The notes under the pieces were generated by a model. That model searched no databases and was not told where the DNA came from. It saw only the letters and a program-made list of their open reading frames with translations. Shown here one piece after another: positions 1 to 8,773 of a DNA stretch of 58,340 bases (its first letter is position 1; each line of letters starts with the position of its first letter). Origin of the DNA: Enterocloster asparagiformis (lineage in GTDB: Bacteria > Bacillota > Clostridia > Lachnospirales > Lachnospiraceae); assembly GCA_018380885.1 (NCBI GenBank), contig JAGZSY010000034.1, positions 1 through 58,340 of the forward strand, given 5' to 3'. Position numbers and translations under genes: made by a program.

Positions 1-708
1 AACGCCCTGGGTGATATAGTTCTCCGCGATGGTCTGGGATTTCGCCGCGTCGCCCTCGCCGTACTGGGTCTCCATCAGCTCGTAGCCCTTGCCCTCAAAC
101 GCGGAGCGGAAGCCTCTTTCGCGCTTAACGGTGGAGTCGGTGGCTGCGTTTACGTTTACGATGCCGATCTTGCCGGAGGTGATGCCCGCTGCCTCCAGGG
201 CCTTGATCATTTCCTCACCGGCAGTCTTGCCGGCGGCCTCGTTGTCGGTGGAGAAGGTGGCCTCGGCGTCCACGTTGGCCGGAGAGTCCACATAGACCAG
301 CTTCACGCCTGCGCTTGCCGCCTCCTTCAGGGCGGAGGAGATGGCGTCCGGTCCGTTGGCCGCCACCACGATGGCCTGGTAGCCGCCTGCGACCGCGTTG
401 TTCACGCATTCGATCTGCTGCGCGTCGTCCTTGGTGTTGGGGGACATGAAGGTTACGGTCACGCCCAGCTCCGCCGCGGCTTTCTGCGCGCCCTCATTCA
501 GGGTCACCCAGTGCTGGTCGATGGAGTCCATGGTGATCAGCGCGATCTTGATGTCGCCTGCCGGGGCCGCTGCCTCCGAACCTTCCGCCGCCTTGGTGGT
601 CTCAGCCGGAGCCGCTGCCGACTCGGCCGGCTTGGAACTGCTGCATCCTGCGATGGACGCCGCTGCCAGTGCCATGCAGCTGAGTATTGCAATTAATTTT
701 TTCTTCAT
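1..708 (-). CDS. sugar ABC transporter substrate-binding lipoprotein (C-terminus cut by window edge)
   Basis: Extracellular sugar-binding component of an RbsB/periplasmic-binding-protein-1 type importer. The 236 visible codons start with a lipoprotein signal (MKKK, hydrophobic run, lipobox ending at Cys22), then a Ser/Ala/Glu-rich linker and the family's alternating alpha/beta fold, with the typical IALITMDSIDQHWVTL opening strand and a later KIGIVNVNAATDSTVKRERG segment. The ATG at 708 has an AAGGAGG site upstream. It is the last visible gene of the kinase-ATPase-permease-binding protein operon. The sugar cannot be named from sequence. The reading frame is still open at base 1, so the stop lies outside the window. 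Confidence 0.93.
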   Translation of the reverse strand, partial: MKKKLIAILSCMALAAASIAGCSSSKPAESAAAPAETTKAAEGSEAAAPAGDIKIALITMDSIDQHWVTLNEGAQKAAAELGVTVTFMSPNTKDDAQQIECVNNAVAGGYQAIVVAANGPDAISSALKEAASAGVKLVYVDSPANVDAEATFSTDNEAAGKTAGEEMIKALEAAGITSGKIGIVNVNAATDSTVKRERGFRSAFEGKGYELMETQYGEGDAAKSQTIAENYITQGV

Positions 709-740
709 AAAACGAATCCTCCTTCTTGTTTTTTATATTG

Positions 741-765
741 AACCGCGGGGACATTCCCGGCGGTT
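741..765 (-). other. intercistronic hairpin before binding-protein gene
   Basis: AACCGC and GGG arms pair with CCC and GCGGTT around a short loop, with one unpaired base in each arm. It lies between the permease and binding-protein genes. Such hairpins often protect or uncouple the binding-protein message, which is usually made in excess. That role is inference; there is no T-run, so it is a poor terminator. Confidence 0.4.
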
Positions 766-794
766 GAATATCTTGCCGTTTGCCTGGAAATATG

Positions 795-1817
795 TCACTG
801 CTTGTTTTTCTTGCCAAAGCTTCCGGAGCGTACCACTACGTCCAGCAGCACTGCGAATACCACGATGATGCCGATCACCAGACGCTGGATACCCACCTGG
901 GCGCCGATCATGTTGAGGCCGTTCTCCAGGGTCTGCCATACGGACGCGCCTGCAAAGGTGCCCAGCAGAAGCCCGGTGCCGCCTAAGGGGGAGATACCGC
1001 CGATTACGCCGGCCGCAACGCCGTACATCTCGTACATGTTGCCGGCTTCCATGTTACCCATGCCGGCCTGTGCGCACAGGATCAGTCCGACCACGCAGGA
1101 GCAGGTGGCGCTGACCAGGTAAGCCTTGATGGTGGTGGTCACCACGTTGACGCCCGAGAGCTTCGCCGCCTCCACATTGGAGCCGATGGCGTAAATGTGG
1201 CGCCCGGTCCTGGTCTTGGATAACAGGAAGAAAAAGATCAGGAACAGGATCAGGGCGATCCAGAAGGTGTTGTAAATGCCAAAGGTTTTTCCGTAGTAGA
1301 AAAAGTTCTGGAAGCTGTCCCCCGCCTCCTTGCCTATGCCGGTGGCAATGGCGTCGGTGTTGCGGTTGTTGTTGACCATGTAGGCCATGCCGCGGGCCGC
1401 GAACATGGTGCCCAGGGTGGCGATGAAGGGCGGAAGCTTGAACTTGCCCACCAGGGTGCCGTTGATCACGCCGCAGACCAGGCAGCACAGCAGCGCCACC
1501 GCCATGGCAACCACCGGGTGGATGCCCATGGTCATCAGGGTGGCGGAAACCATGGCGCTCATGCCGACCATGGAGCCGATGGACAGGTCGATATTTCCGG
1601 TGATCAGCAGATAGCTCTGCCCCACGCCGATCAGCAGATATTTGGACATGGACCGGAGCAGGTTCATCACGTTCTGCCCAGAGAATACGTTCCGGTCAAT
1701 CAGTCCGAAGGCTACATAGATGATAATCAGTCCTACGAATGCCGTGACAACCGCGCCCATTCCCCGGGTGCCCAGCAGACGCCTCACTGTGCTTTGCTTT
1801 TTCTCGTTCATATTCAT
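795..1817 (-). CDS. sugar ABC transporter permease (RbsC family)
   Basis: Integral membrane channel subunit of the sugar importer, 340 residues, close to the usual size for the BPD_transp_2/RbsC family. It has about nine or ten hydrophobic segments. The family's cytoplasmic loop is visible as CGVINGTLVGKFKLPPFIAT followed by LGTM and ARGMAY, the region that contacts the ATPase. The ATG at 1817 is preceded by GGAGGAAAT on the minus strand. It lies downstream of the ATPase with a 147-base gap containing a hairpin, and upstream of the binding protein. It presumably works as a homodimer with the tandem ATPase encoded next door. Confidence 0.95.
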   Translation of the reverse strand: MNMNEKKQSTVRRLLGTRGMGAVVTAFVGLIIIYVAFGLIDRNVFSGQNVMNLLRSMSKYLLIGVGQSYLLITGNIDLSIGSMVGMSAMVSATLMTMGIHPVVAMAVALLCCLVCGVINGTLVGKFKLPPFIATLGTMFAARGMAYMVNNNRNTDAIATGIGKEAGDSFQNFFYYGKTFGIYNTFWIALILFLIFFFLLSKTRTGRHIYAIGSNVEAAKLSGVNVVTTTIKAYLVSATCSCVVGLILCAQAGMGNMEAGNMYEMYGVAAGVIGGISPLGGTGLLLGTFAGASVWQTLENGLNMIGAQVGIQRLVIGIIVVFAVLLDVVVRSGSFGKKNKQ

Positions 1818-1875
1818 TTCCTCCGATTCAGCTCACTTGCTTTTTTGTAACTGTTCAGTACCCTCGCAGTTACGG

Positions 1876-1917
1876 GCAAAAATCCGTGTCAAACCGCTTC
1901 CGGCCGTGGATTTTTGC
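1876..1917 (-). other. intra-operon inverted repeat
   Basis: Perfect 10-bp arms GCAAAAATCC and GGATTTTTGC separated by 22 bases, between the ATPase and permease genes. Each arm has an A or T run, so it could act as a partial terminator or processing site that lowers permease expression relative to ATPase. No promoter is evident after it. Confidence 0.4.
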
Positions 1918-1964
1918 TGCTTGCTTCTGTGTATTCCTCCGGCCGCCGCAGCGCGTGCCATGGC

Positions 1965-3473
1965 CTACTGGACAGTCACCTTTTTTTCAAATTCGGTGGC
2001 GTATTTCAGGATTTCATTCTGCGTCGTCTCCTGCGCCGATACCTCTCCGGTGATCCGGCCGTCGCACATGACGATGATCCTGTCTGCGATCCCCAGCACT
2101 TCCGGCATCTCGGAGGATACGAACATGACCGCAATACCTTCCTGCTTCAGCTTGTTCATCAGGTTGTAAATCTCCACCTTGGCGCCTACGTCGATACCCC
2201 TGGTGGGCTCGTCGAAGATCACCACCCTGGAATTGCGCGCCAGCCATTTCCCCACGACCACCTTCTGCTGGTTGCCTCCTGACAGGTTGCCGGCGTTGAT
2301 CTCCAGACCGGGCGTCTTGATCAGCAGGTTTTTCACCGCCTCCTGGCAGAGCGCGTCCTCCTTGCCGCCGTTGATCACGCCCAGCTTGTTGCACAGCAGA
2401 TCCAGGTTCGGCAGGGCCAGGTTCTGGCGGATGCTCAGCTTGGTGCAAAGCCCGTCTTTTTTACGGTCCTCCGGGGCCAGCACGATGCCGGAGCGGATGG
2501 CGTCCATGGGACAGTTGATCACGACCTCCTTCCCGTCCAGGAAGAACTGCCCGCTGGTCTTTGCGTCCACGCCGAAAATGGCTCTGGTGGTCTCGGTCCG
2601 CCCCGCGCCCATCAGCCCGGCAAACCCCACGATCTCGCCCTCGTAGAGGGAGAAATTGATGTCCCGCACCAGCCGCCCGGCGTTCAGGTTCCGGACCTCA
2701 AATACCTTCTCGCCCTTTTCACAGGAGACCCGGGGGAACTGTTCCTTGATCTCGCGGCCCACCATGTTGGCGATGATTTTGTCCATGGTCATGTCCTTAA
2801 AATCGCTGGAGGTGATATACTGGCCGTCCCGCATGATGGTCACCCGGTCCACAATGGCCTGCAGCTCCTCCAGGCGGTGGGATATGTACACGATGCCCCG
2901 CCCCTCCGCCTTCAGCTGGCGGATGATCCGGAACAGCTCGTCGATTTCCTTTGCCGTCAGGGATGAGGTGGGTTCATCCATGATCAGGATTTTAGCGTTG
3001 ACGGACAGGGCCTTGGCGATCTCCACCATCTGCTGCTTGGAGACGGGCAGATCGCCCACCGTCTGCCGGGGGTCCAGGTCGATTTTTAAGTCGCCCAGAA
3101 TCCGCCGGGCCTCAGCCTCCATGGCGCTCTCTTTTAAGGTGAAGGTTCCCGCCTTCTCCCTGCCCAGGAACATGTTCTCGGTCACGGTCAAGTGGCGGCA
3201 CATATTTAACTCCTGGTGGATGATGGCCACGCCGATCTCACGGGCCTTTTTCGGGGTCAGGTCGCCGTACTCCCTGCCGAATATCTCCATGGTTCCGCTG
3301 TCCCTGGTGTACACGCCGCTCAGTATTTTCATCAGCGTGGATTTGCCCGCGCCGTTTTCTCCCAGCAGCGCCATCACTTCCCCGGACCGCAGTTCAAAAT
3401 TGACATTGTCAAGAGCTTTCACGCCTGGAAAGGTCTTGGTAATGTTTTTCATTGATACAATTACTTCTCCCAT
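1965..3473 (-). CDS. sugar ABC transporter ATP-binding protein (RbsA/MglA family, tandem cassette)
   Basis: Cytoplasmic energy subunit, 502 residues, two fused ATPase cassettes. The N-terminal cassette has a canonical Walker A (GENGAGKST, residues 38-46) and Walker B (ILIMDEPTSS). The C-terminal cassette has the usual variant P-loop (GLMGAGRTE), a good signature LSGGNQQK and Walker B FDEPTRGID, as expected for ribose/galactose-type systems. The start is the ATG at 3473. It follows the ROK kinase by 52 bases and precedes the permease. Its intact motifs contrast with the decayed paralog encoded at 4491-5936. Confidence 0.96.
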   Translation of the reverse strand: MGEVIVSMKNITKTFPGVKALDNVNFELRSGEVMALLGENGAGKSTLMKILSGVYTRDSGTMEIFGREYGDLTPKKAREIGVAIIHQELNMCRHLTVTENMFLGREKAGTFTLKESAMEAEARRILGDLKIDLDPRQTVGDLPVSKQQMVEIAKALSVNAKILIMDEPTSSLTAKEIDELFRIIRQLKAEGRGIVYISHRLEELQAIVDRVTIMRDGQYITSSDFKDMTMDKIIANMVGREIKEQFPRVSCEKGEKVFEVRNLNAGRLVRDINFSLYEGEIVGFAGLMGAGRTETTRAIFGVDAKTSGQFFLDGKEVVINCPMDAIRSGIVLAPEDRKKDGLCTKLSIRQNLALPNLDLLCNKLGVINGGKEDALCQEAVKNLLIKTPGLEINAGNLSGGNQQKVVVGKWLARNSRVVIFDEPTRGIDVGAKVEIYNLMNKLKQEGIAVMFVSSEMPEVLGIADRIIVMCDGRITGEVSAQETTQNEILKYATEFEKKVTVQ

Positions 3474-3525
3474 CTGGTACCCCCTGCTTTCTAAATTCTC
3501 CCGCCGTGTGCCGGCAGGGGCTGAC

Positions 3526-4395
3526 TTATCCCCGGATGTCCATGGCCACGCTCAGCGCCGCCACGTCTCCCAGGGCCTCTCCCAGCAGCGCCGGGACCAC
3601 TTTGCATGCCCGCAGATTGGGCTCCAGCACCTCCTTAGCGAGGACACGGCCGCAGGCCTCCTGCATCAGGTCCCCGGCTCTGGCGTAGATGCTTCCGATC
3701 ACGATCACGTCCGGGTTCAGCACATCCATCAGAATCGCCAGGAGCCGCCCCAGGTTCTGGCCCGTCTGCTCCCAGACCTCCAGCGCTTCCCGGTCTCCGG
3801 CCCTGGCCTTGTCCGCCAGCTCCCTGGCGCTTCCCAGGCCGTACTGGGCGATGCCGCCTCCGCTGCAATAGCCCTCGTAGGACCCGGCCTTGCCGTAGCC
3901 GGTGTGGCCCTCGGGGAACAGCCTCACATGGCCCACCTCCCCGGCCATGCCGCAGGCGCCCTGGTACAGCCTTCCGCCCAGGATCAGCCCGGCCCCAAGT
4001 CCGGTGCCGAAGGTCAAAAAGATCAGATTCTCACAGCCCTTTCCGGCCCCGAACCGCCACTCCGCCACCGCGCAGGCGTCGGCGTCGTTTTGCAGGCGGG
4101 CGGGAAGGTGGAAACGCTCTGTCAAAAGCCCGGTGATCGGCACGCGGTCCCAGCCCGGCAGGTTCGGCGGGCCCAGGATCACGCCGGTTTTGCTGTCCAG
4201 GGGACCGCCGCAGCTGACGCCTATGGCCTCGGTGCGTCCTGTCATGAGCAGACCTGCGCTCTCAAAAATCCGTTCCAGGGTGCCGTCCCGGTCCGTGGTG
4301 GAAAAGGAGCGCTTATCCAGAATTTTGCCGCTCTCGTCCCCGCGGACCACCGCGCATTTTGTCCCTCCTATATCAATTCCAATATACTCCCTCAT
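3526..4395 (-). CDS. ROK-family sugar kinase
   Basis: Likely phosphorylates the sugar brought in by the adjacent importer. 289 residues. The N-terminal phosphate-binding motif DIGGTK (residues 8-13) and central GTGLGAGLI motif are present. The zinc-site motif CxCGxxGCxE of many ROK kinases is replaced by GYGKAGSYE, so zinc coordination is probably absent or changed. It lacks an N-terminal winged helix, so it is a kinase rather than a NagC/XylR-type repressor. The ATG at 4395 has GAAGGAGA upstream. It is the first gene of the transporter operon. Substrate unknown; glucokinase or an N-acyl-sugar kinase are both possible. Confidence 0.9.
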   Translation of the reverse strand: MREYIGIDIGGTKCAVVRGDESGKILDKRSFSTTDRDGTLERIFESAGLLMTGRTEAIGVSCGGPLDSKTGVILGPPNLPGWDRVPITGLLTERFHLPARLQNDADACAVAEWRFGAGKGCENLIFLTFGTGLGAGLILGGRLYQGACGMAGEVGHVRLFPEGHTGYGKAGSYEGYCSGGGIAQYGLGSARELADKARAGDREALEVWEQTGQNLGRLLAILMDVLNPDVIVIGSIYARAGDLMQEACGRVLAKEVLEPNLRACKVVPALLGEALGDVAALSVAMDIRG

Positions 4396-4421
4396 CGGTC
4401 TCTCCTTCTCAATATAATTGT

Positions 4422-4427
4422 ATTATA
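4422..4427 (-). promoter_or_regulatory. -10 element of the kinase/transporter operon
   Basis: A perfect TATAAT on the minus strand 26 bases before the ROK kinase start. The expected -35 position reads TTAATG and overlaps the terminator of the upstream operon, so the -35 is poor. This suggests an activator, plausibly the YesN-like regulator encoded upstream. Confidence 0.5.
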
Positions 4428-4432
4428 GCATC

Positions 4433-4463
4433 AGAAAATGCCCTCATTAAGGGGGCATTCTTT
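4433..4463 (-). terminator. terminator after the pseudo-ABC ATPase gene
   Basis: Nine-base arms AATGCCCCC and GAGGGCATT around a five-base loop, followed on the minus strand by TTTTC. It lies just after the stop of the gene ending at 4491 and separates the two minus-strand operons. Confidence 0.65.
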
Positions 4464-4490
4464 CGGTTAAGGTAGTGGATCTTTCGGTTT

Positions 4491-5936
4491 TTACCGGGCG
4501 ATCCGGTTGAATTCGTGTTTGTCGTAGGAGGCGGTGCAGACGCCGCCCTCCACCACCATCAGCCGGTCCGATATCTCCAGGGTGTCGGACACATTGGTGG
4601 TGATGATTAACACCGCCGTGCCCTGGCCCAGGCTCTGGCGGATCAGGCTGAGAATCTTCCGGCGGCAGAGCATGTCGCCGCGGGCCAGGGGCTGGATGCA
4701 GACCAGAACCCGGGGATGCAGCAGCTGGACCCGGTAGTAGATCAGGGCCATCTGCTCCTCCAGGGTGAGGTTGGTGATGTTGGTCTCGTCGATGGCTGCA
4801 CCCACCAGGGGGGCGTACTCGTCCCGGATGCTCCTGTAGATCCGGCCGGGGATCAGGCTTCGCCCCAGCTTCCGGTCCAGCAGGAAGGTCAGGTTCTCCA
4901 CATAGGTCCGGTGGGGGAAGAGCAGGTGCTCCACCGGGTCCTTGGGAATCACCGCCACGCCCTCGTCCAGATAACGCTCCGCCCGCTTGGGCGTATAGAG
5001 CTCGTGCTCCAGGGTGATCCGGCCCCTGGAGCAATCCAGGCCGCCGGTCAAAAGGCCCAGGATATCGTCCGCAATCCTGTTGTCCATGTCTAAGAGGGTC
5101 AGGCATTCTCCCTTGTGGAGCACGAACTGGAGGCCGTCCAGGCTGCCCGCGTGTACGTGATGGAAGTGGAGCACGCCGTCCTCGTAATCCAGGTCCGGGA
5201 GCTGGTTCTGGTCCTGCCACTCCTTGATGTAGGGGGCGATGGCCTGGTCAGTCATCTCGTCCCGCTCGAACACCTTGCGAATCTGCCCGTCGTAGAACAG
5301 GGAGGTTCTGTCCGCGATTTTGAACACCTCCTGGTGGTGGTTGCCGATATAGAGAACGGACACGCCGTCATCCCGGACCTTGCGCAGCATCCGCTGAAAT
5401 TCCGGCAGCTCGTGCTGGCTGAGAAAATTTCCGGGATTGTCCACAATGACCAGGCGGCAGCCCAAAAGCAGCGCCTTGCCCAGCTCCACCAGACAGCGCT
5501 CCAGGGGATTTAAGGCGTTGACCCGCCTGGTGATGTCCACCCGGATATCGTTTTCCGCAAAAAACCGCTCCGTCTGTTCGCGGAGCACCTGCTCGTTGAT
5601 GAAATACTTTTTAAACCCGCTGCGCAGCACAAAGATGTTGTCCACCACGCTTAAGCCCTCCACCAGATGGCTCTTCTGCTCGATGACGCACACCCGGTTG
5701 GCGCTGCCGTCGCTGCAGGAGTAGCTGTTCACCACCCGGCCGTCGTACCACACGGTCCCGGAGGTGATGGGGCGGTTGTAGCCGATCAGGCCGATGAGCT
5801 GGTCGTGGCCCTTTAAGCTGCGCGACACCAGCCCCATGATCTCGCCAGCGAAAATCTGGAAGTTCAGATTGTCCAACAGCTGTTCCCCGCCCGCCTCCAG
5901 ATTTACATGGTCCATGCGCAGCAATTCACGTTTCAT
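4491..5936 (-). CDS. tandem ABC ATPase-like protein with degenerate catalytic motifs
   Basis: 481 residues with the length and layout of RbsA/MglA tandem ATPases, but the motifs have decayed in both halves. The first P-loop reads GLVSRSLKGHDQ, the signature region reads LNPLERCLVELGKAL, Walker B reads LVIVDNPGN (Glu lost) and the switch His region reads YIGNHHQEV. The second half has LLDMDNRIADD in place of the P-loop and IQPLARGD in place of DEPTRGID. The ATG at 5936 is preferred because GAGGTGG lies just upstream; an in-frame ATG at 5951 is possible. It is last in the regulator-kinase operon. ATP hydrolysis looks impossible; a regulatory role near the transporter is inference. Confidence 0.85.
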   Translation of the reverse strand: MKRELLRMDHVNLEAGGEQLLDNLNFQIFAGEIMGLVSRSLKGHDQLIGLIGYNRPITSGTVWYDGRVVNSYSCSDGSANRVCVIEQKSHLVEGLSVVDNIFVLRSGFKKYFINEQVLREQTERFFAENDIRVDITRRVNALNPLERCLVELGKALLLGCRLVIVDNPGNFLSQHELPEFQRMLRKVRDDGVSVLYIGNHHQEVFKIADRTSLFYDGQIRKVFERDEMTDQAIAPYIKEWQDQNQLPDLDYEDGVLHFHHVHAGSLDGLQFVLHKGECLTLLDMDNRIADDILGLLTGGLDCSRGRITLEHELYTPKRAERYLDEGVAVIPKDPVEHLLFPHRTYVENLTFLLDRKLGRSLIPGRIYRSIRDEYAPLVGAAIDETNITNLTLEEQMALIYYRVQLLHPRVLVCIQPLARGDMLCRRKILSLIRQSLGQGTAVLIITTNVSDTLEISDRLMVVEGGVCTASYDKHEFNRIAR

Positions 5937-5988
5937 TACCGTCCACCTCATTCCCGGGCCGCCGTCCCGCCGTCTGCCCGGGTATCCC

Positions 5989-7008
5989 TCACTCCTGCAC
6001 CAGCGGCAGGTTGATCAGCACGTCCGTCCCGGCGCCCTCGTGGCTGTACACGCAGATGCCGTACTCCTCCCCGAACAGCAGCTTGATTCTGTTGTTAACA
6101 TTGACCATGGCGATGCCGCCCTGGCGGCTGGACTCGCCCTCCACCGCATCCAGAAAAAGGGATTTCAGCTTGCCGTTCAGCTGGTTCAGCTTGTCCTCCG
6201 GCATGCCCAGGCCGTCGTCCGAGATGCGGATGCGCAGCCTGCTGTCGCTGACGCCGATGCGGATGGTCAGATGGCCCTTGCCGATCTTGCGCTCGATGCC
6301 GTGGTAGATGGAATTTTCCACAATGGGCTGCAGGGTCAGCTTGGGCAGCCGGTATTTCAGGATATCCAGCTCGCTTGTGTCCTCGTCGCAGTCGTAAGCG
6401 ATGTTCAACGCCAGCTTGTCCCCGAAGCGGAACTGCTGGATGTAGTAGTAGTTTTCAATGTTGGCCAGCTCGTCCTCCAGGGGCACCAGGTTCTCCACCT
6501 GGGAGATGGTGTAGCGGAAAAAGGTAGCCAGTGCCTCGGTCATCTCCGCCACGCTGTCCAGGCCGGCCACCAGCGCCTCGCTGCGGATTCCCTCCAGGGT
6601 GTTGTAGAGAAAATGGGGGTTGATCTGATTCTGGAGCGCCAGGTATTCCGCCTGCTTTTTGGAAACGTTGACCAGGTTGCTGCGGTCGATCATCTCGTTG
6701 AACTTGCGGACGGCCTGCTCGGCCTCCGGGGCATAGGGGTAGCGCGTGTCGAAGAGGTCGTTGAGCACGTGGCCCATGGCGAACTGTTCATATACTTTTT
6801 TCGTCTCGCGGTACGGTCTCACCACCAGCCGGAATACCAGCAGGTTGCCGAGGAAAATAGCCAGGGTGAAGGCCGACGCCAGGATGAAGCCTCCCGCGCG
6901 CTTCAGGCTCACGATCCAGATGTATCCGCCCATGAGCAGCAGCAGCAGCTCGCCCAGCGCTGCGCAGATCAGGAGGCGCGTTGAGATATATTTCAGTTTC
7001 ACGCTCAT
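5989..7008 (-). CDS. sensor histidine kinase, YesM/LytS type, minimal sensor region
   Basis: Membrane kinase of a two-component pair, 339 residues. Two hydrophobic segments (about residues 12-34 and 40-63) are joined by only a few residues, so there is practically no outside sensor domain, unlike usual YesM proteins of about 580 residues. A short linker leads to the His_kinase domain with phospho-acceptor His132 in NPHFLYNTLEG, then a HATPase domain with N-box PIVENSIYHG and G-box DDGLGM. Its ATG overlaps the stop of the response-regulator gene by four bases, implying translational coupling. Input may come from a partner protein. Confidence 0.93.
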   Translation of the reverse strand: MSVKLKYISTRLLICAALGELLLLLMGGYIWIVSLKRAGGFILASAFTLAIFLGNLLVFRLVVRPYRETKKVYEQFAMGHVLNDLFDTRYPYAPEAEQAVRKFNEMIDRSNLVNVSKKQAEYLALQNQINPHFLYNTLEGIRSEALVAGLDSVAEMTEALATFFRYTISQVENLVPLEDELANIENYYYIQQFRFGDKLALNIAYDCDEDTSELDILKYRLPKLTLQPIVENSIYHGIERKIGKGHLTIRIGVSDSRLRIRISDDGLGMPEDKLNQLNGKLKSLFLDAVEGESSRQGGIAMVNVNNRIKLLFGEEYGICVYSHEGAGTDVLINLPLVQE

Positions 7009-8612
7009 GAATACAGCTTTCTATACTCGTTGGGCTTCAGGCCCGAGTATTTGGTGAAGGTTTTGGTGAAGTAGCGAACGTCGCTGTAGCCCACTTTTTC
7101 GCAGATATCGGCCACTGTGCAGGAGGTTTCCTTGAGCAGCTGCTTGGCCATGTCCATCCGCACCTTGGACACGTACTCCAGAAAGGTCATGCCCGTATCC
7201 TTTTTGAATACCGTGCTCAGGTAGGCAGGGGAGAGCCCGGCCACCGCGCTGACCTCCTCCAGAGTCAGGGCAGAGGCGTAGTGCTCGCCGATGTACTGCC
7301 TGGCTACCCGGACCGGCCGGTTCTCGTCCTGCCGTTTCAGGCGGGCGGCCGTGTCGTAGGAGGCGGTGATCTTGCGGATCAGGTAGTCGAACAGCTCCGT
7401 GGCTGACGCGCAGTTATCCGCCCCCAGATTGTAATTTTCCAGGAAATCGTCCTCGATGCGGATGCGGTAGTTTTTCATAAAAAAGAGGTAGAGGTTGCAG
7501 ACCTCCTTGGTCATCTGCAGCAGCTCGTGGCCCGTGATGCCGGGTGTCTCCAGCATCTGGTTTTTCAGCTGCGTCAGGGCCTCCCGCACGGAATGCACGT
7601 CCAGGCTCTCCAGGGCCTGGGACATCCGGCTGTTGAACTCCGCAAACAGGGCGCTGTCCGCAAAGGAGTCCTTGCAGGGCAGTTCCCCCTCCAGCAGCTT
7701 TCCAGTCCCGGCCACCAGCCGTTCCTCGATCAGAAGGCGGGCGCTCTTTAGGGAGGCGTCCAAACCGTCCAGGCCGCCGCACACGGTTCCGATGGACAGC
7801 GTGGCGGCGAAATCCTTTAAGATTCCGCCCTGAATCCGGACCTCGTCGAACAGGGCCTTCATCTGGCGGCGGACCTGGCTCCTGGAGTCCTCCGCGAAAT
7901 TCAGCAGAAAGTAGAAGAAGCTCCCGGACACCAGCAGCTCGTAGTCAAAGGTGCACTCCGGCAGCAGCCGGTCCATGACGCCGCGCACCTTGTCCGCCAT
8001 GAAGCGCAGGTTCTTGGCATCGTCGAACACATGGCCGTCCAGCTTCAGGATCCCCAGGCAGAAATTCCCCGGCCTCAGCCCGTAGTGGAAATCCTGGTTG
8101 ATCCGTTCCGGGGAAGCTGTCTTCAAGGTTTTGTCCCTGCGGGAGATCAGGTCCGCCAGGAATGTCTGGCGCAGCGTCTCCTCGTCGCTTTTCAGCGTCT
8201 GGCGCACCTTCTCCTCATAGCTGAGCTGCCGCGTCCTCTCCCTCAGCTTTTCCCCCAGCTTCTTTAAGGTGTCGGTCAGCTCATCCTTTTTGATGGGCTT
8301 TAACAGGTAGGAATTGACTCCGTACCGGATGGCCGACTGGGCGTACTCGAAATGCCGGTAGCCGCTGATAATGATGAATTCTGTTCTGGGGTTGGTCTCC
8401 CTGGACAGGCGCACCAGCTCCAGCCCGTCGTAGCCGGGCATCCGGATATCGGTGATGGCGATATCCGGGTTCAGCTCCCGGATTTTCTCCAGGGCCTCGA
8501 TTCCATTTTCCGCGGTGGCAATTACCCGCATGCCAAGGGCTTCCCAGTCCACCAGGGTTTTAATCAGCTGGCAGACCTTGCTCTCGTCATCTGCAATCAG
8601 AACGTTTAACAT
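7005..8612 (-). CDS. response regulator with AraC-type DNA-binding domain (YesN family)
   Basis: Cytoplasmic transcription regulator, 535 residues. The receiver domain (1-120) has the acidic pair after MLNVLIADDE, phospho-acceptor Asp55 in ITDIRMPGYDG, and conserved Lys in LKPIKKDE. A long middle region of about 300 residues follows, and the C-terminal 100 residues form an HTH_18 domain (ARQYIGEHYAS, VAGLSPAYLSTVFKKDTG, CEKVGYSDVRYFTKTFTK). It is first in the operon with the kinase and the pseudo-ABC protein. The likely target is the ROK/sugar transporter operon next door, whose promoter lacks a good -35. Confidence 0.95.
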   Translation of the reverse strand: MLNVLIADDESKVCQLIKTLVDWEALGMRVIATAENGIEALEKIRELNPDIAITDIRMPGYDGLELVRLSRETNPRTEFIIISGYRHFEYAQSAIRYGVNSYLLKPIKKDELTDTLKKLGEKLRERTRQLSYEEKVRQTLKSDEETLRQTFLADLISRRDKTLKTASPERINQDFHYGLRPGNFCLGILKLDGHVFDDAKNLRFMADKVRGVMDRLLPECTFDYELLVSGSFFYFLLNFAEDSRSQVRRQMKALFDEVRIQGGILKDFAATLSIGTVCGGLDGLDASLKSARLLIEERLVAGTGKLLEGELPCKDSFADSALFAEFNSRMSQALESLDVHSVREALTQLKNQMLETPGITGHELLQMTKEVCNLYLFFMKNYRIRIEDDFLENYNLGADNCASATELFDYLIRKITASYDTAARLKRQDENRPVRVARQYIGEHYASALTLEEVSAVAGLSPAYLSTVFKKDTGMTFLEYVSKVRMDMAKQLLKETSCTVADICEKVGYSDVRYFTKTFTKYSGLKPNEYRKLYS

Positions 8613-8648
8613 GAGACCCCTCCTGTTTAAAAAAATTCCTTATGACTC

Positions 8649-8677
8649 ATTCTACCGCAAATATGCGCCGATGAAAA
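8649..8677 (-). promoter_or_regulatory. possible promoter of the regulator/kinase operon
   Basis: On the minus strand TTTTCA and TAGAAT are separated by 17 bases, with the -10 located 36 bases before the regulator start. The -35 matches only partly. Confidence 0.4.
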
Positions 8678-8773
8678 CGGGGAAATGTAACTTTTGGAGA
8701 TTTGCCGCAGGATCATGGCCGGGGAGGCCTTCGAACGCCGGCGCTGTTAGCCGGTATGGTGCTGTGAAGCATG

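Noticed and set aside
2656..4428. 590-codon plus-strand frame opposite the sugar ATPase and ROK kinase
   Set aside because: It mirrors well-supported minus-strand genes and its product has no recognisable domain.
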